Shown here piece after piece: positions 1 through 14,018 of a DNA stretch of 64,000 nucleotides. The notes below the pieces were generated by a model. It ran no database searches. It was not told the DNA's origin and saw nothing but the letters and a program-made list of their open reading frames with translations. How positions within the stretch are numbered: position 1 is the first letter of the stretch; each line of letters begins with the position of its first letter. This stretch comes from Diphasiastrum complanatum. Lineage: Eukaryota > Streptophyta > Lycopodiopsida > Lycopodiales > Lycopodiaceae. The stretch is taken from contig CM055098.1 of assembly GCA_029204225.1 (NCBI GenBank), positions 14,830,533 through 14,894,532 of the forward strand, written 5' to 3'. The translations under genes and the position numbers were made by a program.

Positions 1-74
1 TCTATTTACATGGCCATCTTGCCAATTACAATGCATGTGACCAAAATTGGTCAAGCTAGAATTGTGAAATTTCA
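1..74 (-). repeat. Copia-1 3' LTR, partial
   Basis: The reverse complement of this stretch begins TGAAATTTCACAATTC and closely matches the start of the plus-strand LTR at 6321. It is preceded on the minus strand by a purine-rich tract (GAGGAGGAGC) that fits a polypurine tract. I therefore read it as the start of the 3' LTR of a minus-strand Ty1/copia element; the rest lies beyond the left edge. Confidence 0.7.
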
Positions 75-91
75 ATGCTCCTCCTCACAAT

Positions 92-1694
92 CTAGCTAGA
101 TGATAACATAGCTTTACTAATTAAGCCAAGGGCTGATCTAAGCTTCAAAAAAGCATTCTTTTGAAGAGGCTTTGTCAATATACCAGCTATGAATTCTTCA
201 CTTGAAACATGCTCCAATGAGACCTCCTTAGCTTGGACCTTTTCTCTTACAAAGTGGTGAGCAATCTCTATGTGTTTGCTCCTTGCATGGTAGATTGGAT
301 TGGATGCTAGGTGTTGGGCTGAGATGTTGTCATTGTAGATGAGTGGAATGACACTTGATCTGATCACTTAGAGCTCCTCAAGCAACCTCTTGATCCATAG
401 TACTTCCTTGGTTGTAGTTGTTAGAGCCTTGTACTCAGCCTCGGTTGATGAAAGAGGTTTTGTTTCTTGCTTCTTTGATAGCCAAGAAACCACACCTTCT
501 CCAAAGGCACTTGTTGACTTTCTATCCTTCTTGTCCCCTACAAAATCTAAATCACTAAAAGCATGCAAGTTAATGGATTCACCTCTATATCTAGTGTGCC
601 CGAGATGTATCTCAATATTCTTTTGGCACATTTCCATGGATAACTAATGGATCTTGCATATTTTGACTAAGCTTAAAAACATTATAGCAAATCAGGTCTT
701 GTTATGTTTATCCACATTAAGGAGCCAATAAGTTGCCTATAAAGAGTGATGTCCTTGAAGGATCTTTCATCATCTTTATTATTCACTTTTACATCATGCT
801 CCATAGGAGTATCTACATGCTTGCATCCATGCATGTTAAATCCATTGAGTAATGAAATGGCATACTTAGATTGACAAATGAAGACATAATCTAAAGATCT
901 AAGTACTTCCATACCCAAAATGAAGTGCAAAAGCCCGAGATCTACCATCTTGAACTCTTTGGATAGATCTAGCTTAGTTTTCTCAACACCTTCTAAATCA
1001 TCTCCACTAAGTATGATATCATCAACATAAAGTAATAAAAGTATAATGCCTTTTGCACTAAATCTTATGTACAAAGTGGGATCATACTCACTAGGAGTAA
1101 ATCCAATAGAGATAAGAAAAGTATTGAGCCTTGTGTTCCAAGTTCTAGAAGCTTGTTTCAAACCATACAAACTCCTCTTGAGATGACACACATTGTCTTC
1201 CATACCTTGCTTGATGAAGCCCTTAGGCTGCTCCATGAATATATCTTATTCCAAATGACCATTTAAGAAAGCATTTGACACATCCATTTGAAACAATAAC
1301 CAATCAAAGTGAGAAGCAAGAGCAATGATTAGTTTTATGGTGACCATCTTTGCCACAGGTGCAAAGGTCCCATCATAATCTATGCCCTTTGATTGAGCAT
1401 ACCCCTTGGCTACAAGCCTTGCCTTGTGCTTAGAACCACTCCCATCTAATTCAACTTGAGCTTAAAAACCCACTTACATACAATTACATTCCTATCCAAA
1501 GGTAGATCAATAAGCATCCAAGTATCATTCTCCATCAATGCATTGTACTCATCACACATAGCTTGCCGCTCCTTTGATTCTAAAGCTTTACTAACATTTG
1601 AAGGCTCTTCAAAAGATGTGATGAAGGCATAAGAAGAAGTACTTCCCTCGGCTTGCTTACCCTTGTCCTTGTCTATGAGCCTTAATGGCTCCAT
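92..1694 (-). pseudogene. Copia-1 pol remnant: reverse transcriptase and RNase H
   Basis: Broken Ty1/copia pol read right to left. The segment near 1446-1694 has the pre-RT region (NDTWMLIDLPLDRNVI, CKWVFKLKLN). The part at 682-1236 has the RT core with SLYGLKQASRTWN, LLYVDDIILSG and FKMVDLGLLHFILGMEV. The part at 92-637 carries RNase H (FSDLDFVGDKKDRKSTS, SSTEAEYKAL) and the copia C-terminus (HIEIAHHFVREKV, GILTKPLQK). Several stops and shifts separate the pieces, so it is dead. Gag, protease and integrase are missing because the element is cut at about 1770 by a Copia-2 fragment. The order RT then RNase H just before the LTR is as known for copia. Confidence 0.88.
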
Positions 1695-1770
1695 CCTTGA
1701 CCTTGTGGATCTTCTTGGTGTGCTTGGTGTTATTGGTGTTCTTGGTTCTAGCTCCTCCTCATGATGAAGC

Positions 1771-2063
1771 TCATCCGCTAGTAAGCGCGACCATTGTAAA
1801 GCCTGATAAGGCCATAAATAGAGAGATAGACATGCAAGCTAGTAAGTTGCACAAATTGTTCGTAAGAGATAGAAACTCTCTTGCGGTAATGCACTGTGTG
1901 GTATGCCAGACAACACCCACAAATCATTGCTGTAATATAGATGCTCTTTATCTTCTTGCATAAGTGTACAATGTATGAATGTTATATGCTTGCTCATTGT
2001 TCATAAGATTAGCCGTTAATTTCTATTCTACCCAAAGGCTCACTCTTATTTGAATGCTTATCA
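1771..2063 (+). repeat. Copia-2 LTR 3' portion, plus strand
   Basis: This stretch is the near-identical reverse complement of about 10763-11060, with the same TATAAATAGAGA-like box area and the same ...GCTTATCA end. The terminal CA abuts a primer-binding-like sequence at 2064. The 5' part of the LTR is missing; the fragment joins the disrupted Copia-1 pol at about 1770. Confidence 0.65.
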
Positions 2064-2440
2064 GTATCAGAGTTAGATCGACAGTGTCTTGTCTAAAGCT
2101 TGGAAGAGGATAGATCTTAGTATGCAGCAGTTGTTGTGGCTAAGAGTTTGTCTCTATCTAGGTACAATAGGAATCAAAATCATGATTCAGAGGTCCCAAC
2201 AGCCTTGAAGGTATATCCCTTTTCCAAGTTTCCTATAGCTCATCCTTTTGGTGTAAGTTGCATCATGGAGAGGGCATTAGGCTTTGTAGTATGTAGATTA
2301 GTTTTCTTTTTATGAAGTGAGCCATTGACCCATAGGATATGTAAAGAGTGATGAAAATGTGAAGATGACCTTTAAAGTCATGAAAACCTCAAAGACTTGT
2401 CAAATATCCTCTTTCAAGATGTCGGGGGCAACACTTTGAT
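2064..2440 (+). mobile_element. Copia-2 primer site and leader fragment
   Basis: It begins GTATCAGAGTTA, which resembles the plant initiator-Met-tRNA primer site (TGGTATCAGAG type). It then runs through a leader that matches the reverse complement of 10421-10762 closely up to about 2407. The copy continues a little past the point where the minus-strand copy is deleted. No open gag can be read. Confidence 0.55.
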
Positions 2441-4628
<2,188 letters not shown>

Positions 4629-5635
4629 ACAAATCAAAGCTCCTCTTGACAGGTCAAGATCAAAACCTTTTAAAACCCTTTATTCATAAACCAACAAGGA
4701 AAAACATACCTGAAAAGTACACAGTACTAGAAAGCACCGTAAAGCATAACATATTTCAAGACATCCAACTGGTACCTGTCACCATCCCACCACACAAAAC
4801 CGCACAAGCTAGCATAGTGAGGAAGACAAGTGTCAACGCTGAATGTCAGTTGTTATCCATGTACAAAATACGCTAAGCTCAACTAATCAGCTTGTAGTGT
4901 AGATAAAGTTTTTTTTATAGTCCGATCTTACCTTACTGACAGTTATTTAAAGTGATAGGCCTAACCATATCGATACCATATTAGGGCGAGTGCCATACTG
5001 ATCAGTTTGATGGTTTAGGTTCCCATCTTTTGTTTGAACAGGTGTACTATAATGCATTTTAGAAAAGAGCAGTAAAATACAGTGCAAACTACTAACATAT
5101 AAGTAGCTTGGACCAGCACATGAAATTTGGGGCAAATCCATGCCATACCAAAATTCCTACTTGTAAACAAGTCACGTGTGGTACTCGTGACTTCTTGGGC
5201 AAATCCATGCCATTGAAAGGCTATGAAGATCAGCTCCCCAGTACTGAAAGATGATAGAATTTTAGAATGAAATTTTTTGTGTCATATATTGTTGTGAAGT
5301 TCTTACCTTGTAGAACAGCCCTCAACCTTACAATGTGAACTACTCCAGCTTTGCAATGAAGTTTCAGCCCCTCAGATTATGTCGAAGTAGCCGAAGAATT
5401 GATTTTCTATGCTATGTTACTAAAGAACAATTTATTTTTAAGGCAAAATATTTTCTTGGAGGTGTCATAATGCAGGATAGATTTACATGGTAGGACATTG
5501 GCTGTTGTCATAGTGCATAGATCCTGAGATGCACAAGAAATGTATAAGTATCATGTAAAGAAAATGCATAGAGAAAGTGTGCTCTAGTGATTTTTAAGGC
5601 ATGATGTCTTCAACAAAGCTGACTTTAAGGGAGGG
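4629..5635. other. No gene recognised; possible copia 3' end near 5450-5635
   Basis: No supported coding. The last 200 bp lead into a purine-rich AAGGGAGGGTG tract just before a TGTTG LTR start at 5636. This is the layout expected upstream of a 3' LTR. Otherwise I see nothing. Confidence 0.35.
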
Positions 5636-5949
5636 TGTTGGAAATAATATTGAGTAATGCCACTTTGTTGGCTATTGATGGACATACTTGAGATGTACTC
5701 AGTAACGTAAATGTGGTGAAGGCCCAATGTGCCTCTAAATGGAGTAAGTTACTTTAGGGCCCTTCTAATGTGAATGGGGCTAATGCTAAGAGGTTATTTG
5801 TGAGGATGCATAACCTCCTCCTCCTCCCTCTCTCATGTTCAGTTCATTCTCTCTTTCATTGTATGGTGCAACATTATTGAATACAAGCATTGTGTTGTCT
5901 TTCTCTCTCTCTTGTCTACAATGGCTTGAATCTGCTTCTGATTTCAACA
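5636..5949 (+). repeat. Candidate LTR (TGTTG...CAACA) with upstream polypurine tract
   Basis: The stretch starts TGTTGGAAATAA directly after the purine tract AAGGGAGGG and ends GATTTCAACA, giving inverted TGTTG/CAACA ends about 314 bp apart. This is the usual form of a plant copia 3' LTR. No matching 5' LTR is present in the window, so it is either a relic of a larger lost element or a solo LTR. Confidence 0.5.
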
Positions 5950-6320
5950 TAACAGTGTACCTCTTGCATGGTAAACGTTCAGATAGTAGAGATCATACCT
6001 TTTCTTTTAGTATGTTGGAAACCAATGATATAAAACTTAAAACTCATGCAACCTTGCTACTATACTGTTGAAAGCCAAATATGATGGCAAATATAGTTAT
6101 GACATATATGTATCTCAAGTGCTCATTGTGATAATACAAACCATCAAGAGAGCTCATCGTTGGAAAGTGGAATGAGAAAGATATACTAGCTCATCGCTGG
6201 TCCATCGCGATATACTTCTCCATACCAAATTATCTAGAGAGCTACCCTACTATATGTAGGATAGTATGCTGGATAGGCAGCGTTGAGCCGCGTTGAGCAC
6301 TCTTGAAGAGTGGGTACTAT
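5950..6320. other. No gene recognised
   Basis: Non-coding sequence between the candidate LTR and the Copia-1 plus-strand LTR. I see nothing supportable in it. Confidence 0.4.
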
Positions 6321-7016
6321 TGAAATTTCACAATTCTAGCTTGACCAATTTTGTCACATTCATTGTGATTGGCAAGATGGCCATGTTAATAGATGCCACA
6401 CGTGCCAAATCACATAGGATGCTTTCCAATAAGTTCATTCCTCATATTACATTGTGATAGCATCTTTGAAATGAGGCAAAAATGTGTTTGGATAGGCTTA
6501 AGAAATTCTAGGATCTAAAAATAGCATGTTTTACATTGTTTTTGGATCTCAAGATCTTGACCCCAAGTTAGGGTGGATCCAATGACCTATTAGGGTAGAT
6601 GTTAGGGTTAGGGTATGATAGGTTCAGAGTTTCCCTAATATGCTCAGATCTGAGCTTGAAAAGTATAAATGTATGATGGGATTTCCATCCAAATATCAAG
6701 AAAAATCGAGTTTTCCCACTTCTATCATCATTGTCTTTTGGTGGCGAGTTCTAGCTATTGGATGTGAGTGTTCTTATGTATTAATTGCTTGGTTTGGAAG
6801 GTACTAAACCTGTTTATAGGTATGAGAAGCTGTCTATACTTTACTTTGGTTCATTTCATCAAATCTATGTGCCTAATGTGAAGTTAAATGTCAAAGTTGC
6901 TAGTTTTGGTATGTAGTCTTGATTCTAGCTCATAGTTTGGATCTAGATCTTTTATTTGTGCATCCTCCATCACTTTTAGGATTTATTGGGATTCATTTTG
7001 TTGTAAAATTTTGTCA
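6321..7016 (+). repeat. Copia-1 5' LTR
   Basis: About 696 bp from TGAAATTTCAC to ...TTTTGTCA, directly followed by a primer-binding site. Its first ~75 bp match the reverse complement of window bases 1-74, so the family occurs in both orientations. No 3' LTR is seen because the element is truncated near 9510. Confidence 0.72.
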
Positions 7017-7028
7017 TGGTATCAGAGG
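7017..7028 (+). promoter_or_regulatory. Primer-binding site of Copia-1
   Basis: TGGTATCAGAGG immediately follows the LTR end. It is the common plant LTR-retrotransposon site complementary to the 3' end of initiator-Met tRNA, where minus-strand DNA synthesis starts. Confidence 0.75.
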
Positions 7029-7823
7029 CTAATCAAAAGTGAGCTTTAGATTTGATTTTCTCAAGCTTAGATCCTAGATTTGAGTAGTATTGGCTTTGTC
7101 CTTGCTACTAGTTGCTAATCTAGTGATTGTACCTTCAAATTTGGTTTCATTTGAGTGATAATAGATCAAAGGGAACTTGTTTTGCTGATTTATAGCTGCA
7201 GGAACCAAGATTGACCCATTTCCATTCAACCAAACCAAATTAGAAAGTTCTTATGAGTTGAATCTTGGAGTACATGTCTCCTAGTAGAGATTTTCATAAG
7301 GATTTGAATGCCACCACTCTTTAAAAGTTTGGATCAGTTATTTGAGAGCTTAATTAGGTCGTTCTTAGGCTTCTTAAGGTCCTAAATTACACGTTTTAGT
7401 TTCAGATCAAGTGTTTTGATGATTTTTTTCATCTAGAAATGCAAAACTAGTGAAAATTGTGTTTCTATTCTACTCAGTTTTGGATAGGTTTGTGATTGAA
7501 TATGTCAATGTGATTCAACCTGAATTTAAGAGGATTTATTTGTAAGACATTTGTGTGTTATAAAATGCTTTTGGTTCAGTATAGGTGGATTCACCCTTCT
7601 TGTGAAGTCGAGATCAAAGATGAGACTAGTTTTGATCAAATCTATAGTAGATTTGGATCTAGTTTGGATCTAGAAGATAGATTAAGCTCAAGATCACCTT
7701 AAATCTTGTTGAGAAATCAGAGAGTGATTCATCTCAGGTCCCAAAGAGAGTGGGATAGCTAGTAGTGATCATATCTTGTACAATCTATCTTTTTTCTTTG
7801 AATCTATCTCCCTATCATTGAAG

Positions 7824-8467
7824 ATGGCATCTATAAGTGCCTATCTTTTGGATTCTAGTGATAGATTGAACTCTTCAAATTATTCAATTTGGAAGTTAAG
7901 AATGGAATCCATCCTTATCATGCAATATTTGATGGATATTGTGAATGGAGAGGAAGATGAGCCAATCCATCCACAAGAAGCAACTAAATACAAGAAAAGG
8001 TGCAAGATTGCACTTCATTGTATTAAGATGAATGTTTCAAATGATTTTCTCAAAGAAGTAGGAGCATGTACCTCAGCCAAGAGGCTTGGGAGACTCTTCA
8101 AAAGATCTATGAGTCCAAGAATACCTCAAGGTTACTTTCCCTCAAGAACCAAGTTCTTCAATGCTTCCAAGGGAGGAGTGAGAGTGGACATCAATTTGTT
8201 TTGAGAGTAAAAGATTTGAACAAAGAGCTTACTTATGTTATTGAACCTATTAAAGAGAGTGAGCTTGTGCAAGTAGTTTTGAATGGCTTATGTAGTGATT
8301 TTACTAACCTTGTCCAAATCTATGCCATAATGGGAAACTTGCCTACAATTGAAGACCTTCAAAGATCCATTCCCTTATGCTTAGGATCATCCAAGAAGAC
8401 TAAAATAGATGGTGTTCTCTTCATTCCTAGCATCAATGAGAATTTGCTTAGTGTTGCCAACTTTTAG
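7824..8467 (+). pseudogene. Copia-1 gag remnant
   Basis: The start is taken at the MASISAYLLDSSDRLNSSNY methionine near 7824, because the upstream residues look like leader. The protein has the copia Gag (UBN2-like) pattern: N-Y-x-W-K-x-R-M near the start, then EAWETLQKIYESKN and LLSLKNQVLQ. A frameshift near 8070-8200 splits it between two overlapping frames. The zinc knuckle and protease active site are missing: the reading runs from gag straight to a short FIPSINENLLSVANF piece that normally follows protease. An internal deletion is therefore likely. Confidence 0.82.
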
Positions 8468-8481
8468 ATCATGGTTTCATT

Positions 8482-9497
8482 GTGGAGTTCTCTACTAATG
8501 TATGCAACATCAAGAAAAGTAGGATGATCATAGCAAGGGGAACAAGGTTTGGGAGGCTATTTAAGCTTGATGCTTTTGTAAATCGTAACCAAGTTGTGAT
8601 GGTAGCCGAGGAGACCAAGATGACCACATTTGACTTGTGGCACAAGAGGCTTGGTCACATCAACACCAAGTCCATGGAAGCTATGTGCAAGGAGGAGGTT
8701 GCTCTCGGCCTTCCAAGATCTTTGGCAAAGGAGGAACGGGTATCTGAAGCTTGTGCCTTGGCTAAGGCACACAAGTTACCTTTTTCAAGCTCAATCACAA
8801 AGACAAGTCATCCTCTCAAGTTGATCCACTCGGATGTGCGTTTTGCTAACACAAAGAGCAATGGTGGAGCTACAATGTTTGTCACCTTTATAGATGACTA
8901 CTCAAGATATGGATGGGTATATCTACTTTCCTCTAAAGCACATGTTTTTGAGAGTTTTGTAAAGTTCAAGACTTTTGTTGAAAAGCATCATAATCACAAG
9001 ATCAAGTTCTTTAGAAGTGATAATGGAGGAGAATATATCTCCAATGAGTTTAAAGACTTTTGTGATCAAGAAGGGATCAAGGAGTTATCTTGACCCTACA
9101 CTCCTCAACAAAATGGGGTGGCCGAGAGGAGAAATATGACACTATGTGAGTGTTCTAAAGCTCTAAGGTTAGATGCATGCCTACCTAAGTCTTTTTGGGG
9201 AGAAGCTCTCACGTGTGCTAACATCTTATGTAATAGAGTTCCATGTAGCTCTATAAATGGTAAAACATCTTATGAGTTATTCTCAAAAGCTTGAAGGTGT
9301 TTGGATGCATTTGCTATGTACATGTCCCTTTGGACAAAAGAACCAAGGAGGATCCATCATCCATGAAGGCGATCATGGTAGGTTATGGCAATGCAAGCAA
9401 AGGTTACAAAATCTACATTCCCTCTTCTCAAAAGGTTGTCATTTCTAGAGATATCATTTTTGATGAGACTAGAATGCATAAGCTTGAAGATGATTAA
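8482..9497 (+). pseudogene. Copia-1 GAG-pre-integrase and integrase remnant
   Basis: GAG-pre-integrase features (LWHKRLGHINTKSMEAM, then a degraded Cys region) are followed by the integrase core. That core shows LIHSDV (first Asp), VTFIDDYSRYGWVYLL, FFRSDNGGEYIS (second Asp) and, after an in-frame stop near 9091, [12 protein letters not shown] (catalytic Glu). A further segment ([20 protein letters not shown]) is the usual copia integrase C-terminal region. Stops and a frame change near 9290 make it non-functional. The element ends abruptly at about 9510, where Copia-2 sequence begins, so RT and RNase H are absent. Confidence 0.88.
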
Positions 9498-9527
9498 TCT
9501 AACCACTCTATAGGAAGAGAGGTACCC

Positions 9528-10419
9528 GAGGTGTCTATACGGTCATGAAGGTTCTTTGGAGCGTGAGGCCTTTGGCAGGCAACCGCAGACAGATCGTAGC
9601 AGGGGCTTCTACGGTGCTCGGGCGGTTCATCTTTTCAAGAGGAGAGAAACGTTGTGAACCGTAAGTGGTGGTCTTTGGTCTGAAGCTTCCTTCGTGGACT
9701 GCTTTGCGTTTGCTTCATAGGTGACTGCAAGCTCCAGCTTGGCGGTTGCCTTTGGTTCACTTCGCATTGGACCGTAGGCTGGACTCTTACGCTTTGGCTT
9801 CGGTCATTGCCTTGGTCTTCGTATGTGGATTGCAAGTGTTGACTTGCGGTTTCCCCGATTTGGTTTCATTTCGTTGCCTTGAACATCGAAACCGTTTGCA
9901 AGCCATATGTGAGGCTCCTTCGGTAGTTGTCGGTCTTTGCTAGTTGACCACAAGTGAGTACTTGCGGTTTTTTTCAGTTTGCCTTGGTTTCGTAATGAAC
10001 TGCATTCTGGAGCCTTGCGGTTCTCTGGCAGTTTCCCTTGGATTCGTCATGGACCATATACTTTGCTTTGTGGTTGCCTTCGGTGGCCTTTGTTGCCTTC
10101 GTTGAAATCGTTGGCAATGCGGTTGCGGTTGTTTACGGTTTATGTCTGTGGGCAGTTTTTGTGTATTTCTGCAAGTAAGGCCTGTTGGCCCTTTACATGT
10201 ATTTCTGTAGGTTTTGGTTCATAAGCTAGCAATGCTTTGTGGGTAGAAATTTCACATTTCTTCAGCTCCCTCTCAAAGCGTGGTAGTCTTATGATTCCTA
10301 AGCTAGCTCTTTGCCTTTCAAACAATCCCTTATCTAAGGGTTTTTTGAATATGTCAACAACCATCTGCTTGGTCAGAATGAACATACTTCTTAGCTCGTC
10401 CTTCTCAACCATGTCTCTA
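9528..10419 (-). mobile_element. Copia-2 second copy: RNase H terminus and 3' region
   Basis: Near-identical direct duplicate of 11230-12134. On the minus strand it encodes the end of copia RNase H (MVEKDELRSMFILTKQMV, DIFKKPLDKGLFERQRASLG), stopping at 10140. It is followed by about 600 bp rich in AACCGCAA-type motifs. It joins leader sequence at 10419, so the body of gag-pol is deleted in this copy. Confidence 0.75.
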
Positions 10420-10750
10420 TTTGACAAGTCTTTAAGGTTTGCATGACTTTAAAGGTCATCTTCACCATTTTCATCAATCTTTACATATCCTATGGGTCGA
10501 TGGCTCACTTTCATGAAAAGAAAACTAATCTACATACTACAAAGCCTAATGCCCTCTCCATGATGCAACTTACACCAAAAGGATGAGCTATAGGAAACTT
10601 GGAAAAGGGATATACCTTCAAGGTTGTTGGGACCTCTGAATCATGATTTTGATTCCTATTCTACCTAGATAGAGACAAACTCTTAGCCACAACAACTGCT
10701 ACATACTAAGATCTATCCTCTTCCAAGCTTTAGACAAGACACTGTCAATC
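10420..10750 (-). mobile_element. Copia-2 leader (internal 5' region)
   Basis: Reverse complement of the leader seen at 2076-2407. On the minus strand it follows the LTR and primer site and is then joined directly to an RNase H fragment at about 10419. That marks a large internal deletion. Confidence 0.65.
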
Positions 10751-10762
10751 TAACTCTGATAC
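10751..10762 (-). promoter_or_regulatory. Primer-binding site of Copia-2
   Basis: The minus strand reads GTATCAGAGTTA directly after the LTR end TTATCA. It resembles the initiator-Met-tRNA primer site but lacks the leading TG, or the leading bases overlap the LTR terminus. The same arrangement is seen at 2064. Confidence 0.55.
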
Positions 10763-11230
10763 TGATAAGCATTCAAATAAGAGTGAGCCTTTGTGCAGAA
10801 TAGAAATTAACAGCTAATCTTATGAACAATGAGCAAGCATATAACATTCATACATTGTACACTTATGCAAGAAGATAAAGAGCATCTATATTACAACAAT
10901 GATTTGTGGGTGCTGTCTGGCATACCAAACAGTGCATTACCGCAAGAGAGTTTCTATCTCTTACGAACTATCTGTGCAACTTACTAGCTTGCATGTCTAT
11001 CTCTCTATTTATGGCCTTATAAGGCTTTACAATGGTCGCGCTTACTAGCGGATGCTTTCGTCAACAAGTGGTAGCGGACTATTCCTTCATCAACACTGCG
11101 CAACCTTCATCTGTCATTCATCCTGTATTTATAGGAATAGAAGAATGGTTTGTGTCTAATCATTAAGGATTACAAGATGCATCGCTTTTGCATCCATCTG
11201 TGAGCCGTATGTGACCGCAATCGCTTCCTT
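10763..11230 (-). repeat. Copia-2 LTR region (outer boundary unresolved)
   Basis: The right-hand end on the minus strand is fixed at ...GCTTATCA by the adjoining primer site and by the matching plus-strand copy at 1771-2063. The other end must lie between the RNase H stop at 11861 and about 11100, but I could not find a clear TG start or polypurine tract. The coordinates are therefore approximate. Confidence 0.45.
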
Positions 11231-12134
11231 GTGGTGTCTCTGTGGTCGTGAAGGTTCTTTGGAGCGTGAGGCCTTTGGCAAGCAACCGCAGACAGACCGT
11301 AGCAGGGGCTTCTTCGCTTCTCGGGCAGTTCGTCTCTTCAAGAGGAGAGAAACGTTGTGAACCGTAAGTGGTGACTTTGCGGTGGTCTTCGGTCTGAAGC
11401 TTCCTTCGTGGACTGCTTTGCGTTTGCTTCATAGGTGACTGCGAGCTCCAGCTTGGCGGTTGCCTTTGGTTTACTTCGCATTGGACCATAGGTTGGACTC
11501 TTACGCTTCGACTTCGGTCGTTGTCTTGGTCTTTGTATGTGGATCGCAAGTGTTGACTTGTGGTTTCCTTCGATTTGGTTTCAGTTCGTTGCCTTGAACA
11601 TTGAAACCGTTTGCAAGCCATATGTGAGGCTCCTTCGGTAGCCTTCGGTCTTTGCTAGTTGACCACAAGTGAGTACTTGCGGTTTTTTTCAGTTTGCCTC
11701 GCTTTTGTAATGAACCGCATACTAGAGCCTTGCGGTTCCCTGGCAGTTTCCCTTGGCTTCGTCATGGACCGTATGCTTTGCTTTGTGGTTGCCTTCAGTG
11801 GCCTTTGTTGCCTTCGTTGAAACCGTTGGCAATGCGGTTGCGGTTGTTTACGGTTTATGTCTATGGGCAGTTTTTGTGTATTTCTGCAAGTAAGGCCTGT
11901 TGGCCCTTTACATGTATTTCTGTAGGTTTTGGTTCATAAGCTAGCAATGCTTTGTGGGTAGAAACGTCACATTTCTTCAGCTCCCTCTCAAAGCGTGGTA
12001 GTCTTATGATTCCTAAGCTAGCTCTTTGCCTTTCAAACAATCCCTTATTTAAGGGTTTTTTGAATATGTCAGCAACCATCTGCTTGGTCAGAATGAACAT
12101 ACTTCTTAGCTCGTCCTTCTCAACCATGTCTCTA
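11231..12134 (-). pseudogene. Copia-2 RNase H and 3' region, first copy
   Basis: The minus strand from 12298 to 11861 encodes the copia RNase H end (LTLYMDNTSAIHLTKDFVFH, SRTKHIEIKYHLIRDMV, DIFKKPLNKGLF) and stops at 11861. Sequence from there to 11231 has repeated AACCGCAA/GCGGTT motifs shared with 9528-10140. This is the better preserved of two tandem copies. Confidence 0.85.
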
Positions 12135-12950
12135 ATCAAATGATACTTGATCTCAATGTGCTTCGTTCTTGAATGAAACACGAAATCCTTTGTCAAATGT
12201 ATAGCAGAAGTGTTGTCCATGTACAATGTCAACGGTTCGTTGGTGCTCTCTCCCAGTCCATCTAGGAACTGTTTGAGCCACGTCAACTCATTAGCCATCT
12301 TGGCTGCAACAACATACTCTGCCTCACAAGAAGATTGGACGGTTATTGTCTGTTTCTTGATAACCCAAATGACAGCTGTATCACCTGAAATCCCACGTCA
12401 TGGCAATAACAAAGCCCATAGTCCTTTGTATGATGTAGGTATTATAGGATCCTCTTGGAAATTTTCCAGTGTATAGATCCTGGATTTATGTTGAACTGAC
12501 TTAATCTGAACACTACGTAAGCAATGTCTCTAGCCACGTATTGTTTGCCAAGTACATCAAAGAACCAATAAGCCTTTTGTAAGGCTTATGTTGCATTGCT
12601 TCTCATTCTGCATCATCTGTGACAATCTTCATTTGTTAGTACTGTGCTAGGAATCATCGGAGTATTTACTCCCTTGCAATTAGCCATATGAAAATCATCA
12701 ATGATTTTCTGAATGTATCTTGATTGGTGTAGATACAATCTACCACCTTAAAGATCTTTGTCAATCTGCAAGCCCGGGTAGCATTTTGCTTCTCCTAGGT
12801 CTGATATTTCAAAGTGCCTTGAAATATCCTCTTTCACCTGTGCAATCAGTGTGTCGCTCTTTGACAAAATTAATGTGTCGTCAACATAGACCAAACAGGT
12901 GGCATCTTGTAAAAAAGCTTGATAAGATGAGAGAGACAATCTCTCATTTC
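12135..12950 (-). pseudogene. Copia-2 reverse transcriptase remnant
   Basis: Upstream of RNase H on the minus strand. At 12748-12939 the RT core reads CLVYVDDTLILSKSD and FEISDLGEAKCYPGLQID, the copia YVDD box and the following conserved segment. Frames are broken between here and RNase H. Homology stops near 12950, so the 5' two thirds of the element are missing. Confidence 0.82.
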
Positions 12951-12959
12951 TCCATGTGG

Positions 12960-14018
12960 TAGTGGTGCAAGCTCAACTTTAAACCCTGTCTAAAAATTGG
13001 TCCAAAAAATGGAGCCTAATGGTGCCCAACTAACCAAACCAGACAACTTAATCTTCAAGGAGCTACCTAATCAAGGGGATGGAGCAAGCTTTAGGCAAGC
13101 CACATGATTTTAGTAGTCTATCTTTATTAATCAATAAAGTTTGCCCCTCAACCATTGATTATGAAGTTTCCTAGTTCTTTTTACAATTTCAAATTTCAAG
13201 TTCACCATGTTTGTGAAGTTTAGTGAAAAATTGATGAATTTGTCCCTTGAATTAATAGAAAGATACAAGTTCCACAACACCAACTGTCCCCATTATACCT
13301 CTAGTGTTTAAAGGTATGCGAAGGATTTCATGATGATTGATGTATCTTGTGATAATCAAATCAATTCTTCCCAATCAGGTAATTAACTCTAATTTTGTCT
13401 TTTCTATTATCAACATGGTCTACCAGACAATACTTATTTACATGGTCCAAAATCTTCTATACACAATCCACATGGAAATTTCCTACAAGAAGGTATTCAA
13501 CCCCACTATGAGCCCTCCAAATATAGGACAATGTTTCAGTAACACCCTTCATGAAAAATTTGATCATATGCCTCATGAATGACATAATAAATAACTCAAC
13601 CAACAACACCCAATGATTTTTTGAATTGCAAAGTATCAATGGACTGACTCCAATATTATTATAGCAGGATAGATCATCGACTCTATGGTTATATGCTCTA
13701 AATGTGATCTGGAACCTCACTTGAAGACATAAGTGCTATAGGTGAAACAAGGTTTTGTATTTTGTAAGCATTGCCAACGGAGTTCAAGATCACACTAACA
13801 AATTCAAGGAAGACACTAAATTTATAAAGAACAACTGGAAGGTCATCCAATAAATTCAATTGTCAAAGTAGCAATAACCTTGTGGTGGCATATCCATTGA
13901 TTGGTTTTCATCTCAATCTTACTACATAGCTAGTTCATAAAAGAAAATGTCAATACTCTCATGAAGCTCTAGCACACATTTTTTGTAAGAGCTATTAAGT
14001 TCTTGACAAGTGGAAAAT
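12960..14018. other. No gene recognised
   Basis: About 1 kb of AT-rich sequence without a supported open frame or repeat boundary. Open frames are under 90 codons and show no motif I recognise. Confidence 0.4.

Noticed and set aside
6596-6620. Telomere-like GTTAGGGTTAGGGTA
   Set aside because: Only two units, of the TTAGGG type and not the plant TTTAGGG type, inside a copia LTR. Most likely chance.
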